Shown piece by piece: positions 21,414 to 24,749 of a stretch of DNA of 24,749 nucleotides. Position 1 is the first letter of the stretch. Each line of letters opens with the position of its first letter. Location: IMG/VR virus record IMGVR_UViG_3300006108_000057, positions 1-24,749 of that record; one strand, written 5' to 3'. This DNA comes from a virus. Below the pieces are notes generated by a model. That model was given only the letters and a program-made list of their open reading frames with translations. It did not search any database and was not told the origin of the DNA. Made by a program: the position numbers and the translations under genes.

Positions 21414-22916
21414 TTAGAAAGAACCGCCGTCTTGAGGTTTTGGAGCAGCATCACCAGATGGTGCTGCTGTGCTTGTATTCTTCAAAGATTGCAATTGTGT
21501 AATTTGATTTTGCATTTCTGAAATCTTTTTCTCATACATAGCATTCAAATTATTCTTCTGATTGCCTGCTTCAGTCAGTTTTTTCTCATAATCAGCACGA
21601 ATTAGATTACTCTGATTATTTAGTTGAAGTATTCTTTTATCGGCTGTTGCTTTATACTTCTTGTGTTCTTCAACTAAGTCATTGTATTTCTTCTCAATTT
21701 CACTACCGGCACCACTATTATTACTCAATTCATGTATCTGACTTTCATACATTGACACTAAATTATTTTTTACACCAGTCATTTCAACAATCTTGGCTTC
21801 ATATTTCTTTGTCAATGCATCAATCTTTGCTTCATATTCAGAAACGTCAACTTGTGCTGGTTGATTCTGTGCAGCACTGACAGCATTATTTAGTTGTGTG
21901 GTCAACTCAGCAATCTTGGCATCATATGCAGAAGTATCAACAGGTTTTACTTGTGATGCTTCGTTTAATTTTTGAGTTAAGTCGGCAATCTTGGATTCAT
22001 ATTCAGCAACTAATGTAGAGTTATCACCACCTGCACTGTTGGCAACTTCAGCCAACTTACTCAAATAATCATTTAGATTCTTTTGATTCTGTTCATTCAA
22101 CTGATTGATTTGATTAGTCAAATCAGCAATCTTGGCATCGTATGCGGATGTATCTGCTTCCTGTACTACAGTCTGTACTACTGGTTGTACATTCGCTAAC
22201 TGATCATTCAATGCGGCAATCTTGGATTCATATTCAGATTTTACTGCATCAATCTGTTTCTGTACATCATCAGAATTAACACCAGAACCAGTATTCTCAC
22301 TTACCTGTTTATTTAACTCAGCAATCTTTGCTTCATAATCTGATTTAAGTTTTTGATTTTCGTCACGAGTCTTCTGCAACTCATTCTTAAATGTATCCAA
22401 ATGAACCAACTGAGCCTTAACTCCATTGTGTTCACCTAGAATTCTATTCTTTTCAGCCAATACATCATTCTTTTCTTTTAGAACATCATTATATTTGGCT
22501 TCGTACTCGGATTTAATCTTTTGATTTTCTTCACGAGTTTTAATTAGATCATTCTTGAATGTTTCCAAATGAACTAATTGTTGTTTATTCTTTTCGTTCT
22601 CTTCTTTGAGAGCGTTGAGTCTGGTAATATCATCATTAAGTTTGGTAATGGTATTCACATGCGACTGAATATCAGATTCCAGAACTGAAATCTTTTGTGA
22701 TGTGGTCGCATCAGCACCACTCTTGACAAGTTCAATCTCACTTCTAAGGTCAGCAATAATCTTATCCTGCTCTACAACTTTTTTAGTGTAGTCGTCAATA
22801 AGTTCCTGCGTAAGTCTTAGATTGGTTTTATTCGTGATAGCATTTAATAGAAACTCTTTAGTGGTATCTGTTAAATGTTCAATATAATAATTGACAAATT
22901 TCTCATTGGCTGCCAT
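21414..22916 (-). CDS. Long coiled-coil virion structural protein
   Basis: 500 residues, charged and almost free of Cys and Trp. The N-terminus MAANEKFVNYYIEHLTDTTK ... LLNAI resembles cyanophage and other T4-like structural proteins that begin with a (F/Y)..YYIE.LT segment. From residue 45 to about 480 it is heptad coiled coil with internal repeats: LETFKNDLIKTREENQKIKS and LDTFKNELQKTRDENQKLKS, and at least seven YxxKIAxLxxQ(L/I)NxL-type units (e.g. YDAKIADLTNQINQLNEQ). The tail is low-complexity (STAAPSGDAAPKPQDGGSF). Own late promoter 47 bases upstream and a strong AGGGAG ribosome-binding site. A rod-like whisker, spacer or assembly scaffold is plausible; the exact role is unknown. Confidence 0.7.
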   Translation of the reverse strand: MAANEKFVNYYIEHLTDTTKEFLLNAITNKTNLRLTQELIDDYTKKVVEQDKIIADLRSEIELVKSGADATTSQKISVLESDIQSHVNTITKLNDDITRLNALKEENEKNKQQLVHLETFKNDLIKTREENQKIKSEYEAKYNDVLKEKNDVLAEKNRILGEHNGVKAQLVHLDTFKNELQKTRDENQKLKSDYEAKIAELNKQVSENTGSGVNSDDVQKQIDAVKSEYESKIAALNDQLANVQPVVQTVVQEADTSAYDAKIADLTNQINQLNEQNQKNLNDYLSKLAEVANSAGGDNSTLVAEYESKIADLTQKLNEASQVKPVDTSAYDAKIAELTTQLNNAVSAAQNQPAQVDVSEYEAKIDALTKKYEAKIVEMTGVKNNLVSMYESQIHELSNNSGAGSEIEKKYNDLVEEHKKYKATADKRILQLNNQSNLIRADYEKKLTEAGNQKNNLNAMYEKKISEMQNQITQLQSLKNTSTAAPSGDAAPKPQDGGSF

Positions 22917-22962
22917 AGTAATACTCCCTATAATAATTATGTACTTAAATGATATGATTAAC

Positions 22963-22970
22963 TATTTATA
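22963..22970 (-). promoter_or_regulatory. T4-type late promoter for the coiled-coil gene
   Basis: Exact TATAAATA on the minus strand (CAAGATATAAATAGTT), 47 bases before the ATG at 22916, in the gap after the HNH gene. Confidence 0.75.
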
Positions 22971-22980
22971 TCTTGATTTT

Positions 22981-23733
22981 TTACAACTTAACACAAGACC
23001 ATCCACGATAATAACTCACTTTGTTGTTAGAGAGTTGACTCATCATACCTGCACTTAAACCATTCTCTTCACAAAATTTGCACAAACCTTTTACTTCAAA
23101 AGATTGTCCTTCAGGATTTGTTACCAAATACCTCTTGGCAGTTTTTTCAAATATCTTCTGTTTAACTTCTGGTCTATTCTGTACTTCTTTCTGTTGGGCT
23201 GATACCATACTTTTATACTCAGCAGAATTATAGTATGAGTTTGGATCATCCCACTTTTCTTTTATTCTGTCAGACTGAACTTGTTTACGCTCAGGTCTAT
23301 TCTGCACTTCTTTACCTTTCTCTCGCATCTTTTGATTAGTTTCGGGAGAGTTTAATTTAATTTTTAATGATTCTGATTTTCTTTTTACATAATCAGGATC
23401 TTTATGTAACTGAATAATATATTCCGATCTTATTTTTTTCAGATGTTCATATTGTGTACTGGTTACTCTCACATTTGATTTTTTAGATATAGTCATCTGC
23501 CAATACGCACATATCATTTTATATTTTGGTGCACCCCTTAACATTTTAGTAAGTAAATGGTGTACAATGAAATGTTCTCTAGCAGTGAGATTCACCATAT
23601 TATCTTTGGCATCCGTACCGCCTAATGCTTCCGGTATAATATGGTGATTCTCTTTGTATCCAACTAAATCTCTTGACTTAGCCGACTCAATAATTGCGTA
23701 ATACCAACGTGTATATTTATTATCTAAATACAT
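22981..23733 (-). CDS. HNH homing endonuclease, paralogue of the one at 3355-4101
   Basis: 250 residues. HNH core: ENHHIIPEALGG (His30/His31), Asn45 and REHFIVHHLL (His54, His58/His59). The start MYLDNKYTRWYYAIIESAK aligns with HYLDNKYTKWYYNIITKAQ of the other gene, and MLRGAPKYKM with MLKGVPKKKM. The middle has NUMOD-like basic repeats, VQNRPERKQVQSDRIKEKW and VQNRPEVKQKIFEKTAKR. The end, KGLCKFCEENGLSAGMM ... YYRGWSCVKL, is the same helix-turn-helix type. ATG has AAGAAGGAGA 7 bases upstream. It sits between two genes whose products both end in DGG(T/S)F, so it interrupts a likely operon. Here it is co-directional with its neighbours, unlike its paralogue. Confidence 0.93.
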   Translation of the reverse strand: MYLDNKYTRWYYAIIESAKSRDLVGYKENHHIIPEALGGTDAKDNMVNLTAREHFIVHHLLTKMLRGAPKYKMICAYWQMTISKKSNVRVTSTQYEHLKKIRSEYIIQLHKDPDYVKRKSESLKIKLNSPETNQKMREKGKEVQNRPERKQVQSDRIKEKWDDPNSYYNSAEYKSMVSAQQKEVQNRPEVKQKIFEKTAKRYLVTNPEGQSFEVKGLCKFCEENGLSAGMMSQLSNNKVSYYRGWSCVKL

Positions 23734-23767
23734 CGCTGTGTCTCCTTCTTAAAGTTTTGGACATAGA

Positions 23768-23798
23768 GCCCGGGGGTGTTGGTAGCACCGCGCCGGGC
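23768..23798 (+). promoter_or_regulatory. GC-rich stem-loop upstream of HNH gene (possible plus-strand terminator)
   Basis: GCCCGG pairs with CCGGGC and an inner GGTG with CACC, leaving a short loop. Six T follow one base after the stem on the plus strand, as in an intrinsic terminator, but no plus-strand gene precedes it. On the minus strand it falls 35 bases before the HNH start codon. It is far more GC-rich than its surroundings. Confidence 0.5.
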
Positions 23799-23825
23799 AT
23801 TTTTTACAACTAAATCAACTACTTA

Positions 23826-24749
23826 TCAGAATGTACCGCCATCAAGTGTTGTAGTCCATGTGGGAACTCCACTTGCATCAACAGTCATAATCTGGTAACT
23901 TGTTGTAGCATCATTTGTACCAGCAGCAGCAGTTACTTGCAATGCACCTGTGCCATTGCCATAAACCATGCCATTCTGTGTGAATGATGTTACACCTGTA
24001 CCACCGTTAGGAACTGTTAGTTGCTGTGTTAGTGATACTGCACCAGTTACTGACAATGCGCCAGATAGTGTTGTATCGCCTGTAACACCTAGTGTACCAC
24101 CAACAGAAGCATTACCAGAAGTAGTGATTGTATCTGTTGATAGACCACCTGATACTGTAGCACCACTACTGATTGTTGCGCCACCTGATAGTGTTGTAGC
24201 ACCAGTAACAGCTAATGTACCACCAACTGTTTCGTTACCTGTGATTGAAGCACTTGTTGCTGTCAATGCGCCAGTAGAAACTGTTGCTAGTGTTGAAGCA
24301 CCAGTTACTGTCAATGTATCAGTTGTTGTACCACCAGTTACTGTTGCGCCACCTGAAACTGTAGCACCACCAGAAATTGTTGTAGCACCTGCTGATACTG
24401 TACCTAGGGTTGATGCACCAGTTACTGATAGTGTACCACTTGCAGAAATGTCTGTTGCACTTACTGCTGCTAGTGTTGATGCACCAGTTACTGATAGTGT
24501 ACCACCAACTGAAGCATTACCTGAAGCAGATAGTGTGTCTGTTGATAGACCTGAAGATACTGTAGCACCACCAGACAATGTAGCAGCACCGGTAACACCT
24601 AGTGTACTTGACAATGTTGTAGCACCAGAAACTGCTAGTGTACTTGATAGTGTTGTAGCACCGGTAACACCTAGTGTTGAACCAACAGTTGCAGCACCAG
24701 TTACTGCTAGTGTGTCTGTTGTTGTACCACCTAGAACACCTAGACCTGA
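23826..24749 (-). CDS. Repetitive beta-type tail fibre protein, 3' part (start beyond window)
   Basis: The frame stays open to base 24749 with no ATG, so at least 307 residues are present and the N-terminus lies outside; the apparent TTG start near 24614 is not a real start. It is built of short units such as GGTLSVTGASTL, ATTLSGGATVSSGLSTDTLT and SASGNASVGGTLG, low-complexity Gly/Ser/Thr/Ala beta repeats that probably form a triple beta-spiral or helix shaft. The last ~70 residues are a familiar phage fibre end: LTVPNGGTGVTSFTQNGMVY, GNGTGALQVTAA, then MTVDASGVPTWTTTLDGGTF. The first gene of the set visible here; a HNH gene follows. Confidence 0.8.
   Translation of the reverse strand, partial: SGLGVLGGTTTDTLAVTGAATVGSTLGVTGATTLSSTLAVSGATTLSSTLGVTGAATLSGGATVSSGLSTDTLSASGNASVGGTLSVTGASTLAAVSATDISASGTLSVTGASTLGTVSAGATTISGGATVSGGATVTGGTTTDTLTVTGASTLATVSTGALTATSASITGNETVGGTLAVTGATTLSGGATISSGATVSGGLSTDTITTSGNASVGGTLGVTGDTTLSGALSVTGAVSLTQQLTVPNGGTGVTSFTQNGMVYGNGTGALQVTAAAGTNDATTSYQIMTVDASGVPTWTTTLDGGTF

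Noticed and set aside
24612-24614. Start of the last fibre gene near 24614
   Set aside because: The codon is TTG inside an uninterrupted repeat frame that runs on to the window edge; the true start is outside.

Overview
This window is a stretch of a T4-like (Straboviridae/Kyanoviridae-type) myovirus late region, probably from an environmental (freshwater or marine) phage. The evidence is direct: reading right to left on the minus strand, the left 4.9 kb holds neck/terminase genes in canonical T4 order, gp13 - gp14 - gp15 - gp16 - gp17, followed upstream by about 20 kb of tail-fibre and tail-accessory genes, roughly where T4 keeps its gp10-12/wac region. The DNA is AT-rich. Nearly every gene lies on the minus strand and is tightly packed (ATGA, TAATG or gaps of a few bases). 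Exact T4-type late promoter boxes (TATAAATA on the minus strand) precede gp13, the S74 fibre gene and the coiled-coil gene. The host cannot be named from this sequence.

Layout from left to right. 1-867: 5' part of terminase large subunit gp17, whose last 26 visible residues look like the start of an intein that runs off the window. 864-3324: gp16, gp15, gp14. 3355-4101: an HNH homing endonuclease, the only plus-strand gene, between gp14 and gp13. 4091-4864: gp13, with a late promoter and a strong terminator hairpin upstream. 5018-5545: a small tail-assembly-chaperone-like protein. 5586-9281: a fibre/adhesin locus in which a GIY-YIG endonuclease gene sits between a LamG-type protein and its probable former C-terminal half, with a second zinc-finger/T5orf172-like endonuclease immediately after it. 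9284-13248: modular fibre proteins, including one with a peptidase S74 (endosialidase-type) chaperone tail, separated by micro-ORFs and a reused 29-bp C-terminus/ribosome-binding-site block. 13285-19620: a 2111-residue alanine-heptad fibre with three inserted knob domains. 19677-22916: a 157-residue miniature of that fibre, a related 411-residue protein, and a 500-residue coiled-coil protein. 22981-23733: a second HNH endonuclease, paralogous to the first. 23826-24749: the 3' part of a repetitive fibre gene that continues beyond the window.

Together, the left block builds the neck (gp13/14), tail terminator/sheath stabiliser (gp15) and the packaging motor (gp16/17). The rest builds the host-recognition apparatus. 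Overlaid on it is a heavy load of selfish elements: four homing-endonuclease genes plus a probable intein in 25 kb. There is no gene-free stretch over 300 bases; the longest (12109-12354) holds micro-ORFs and short repeats. I saw no rRNA, tRNA, CRISPR array, integrase or insertion sequence.
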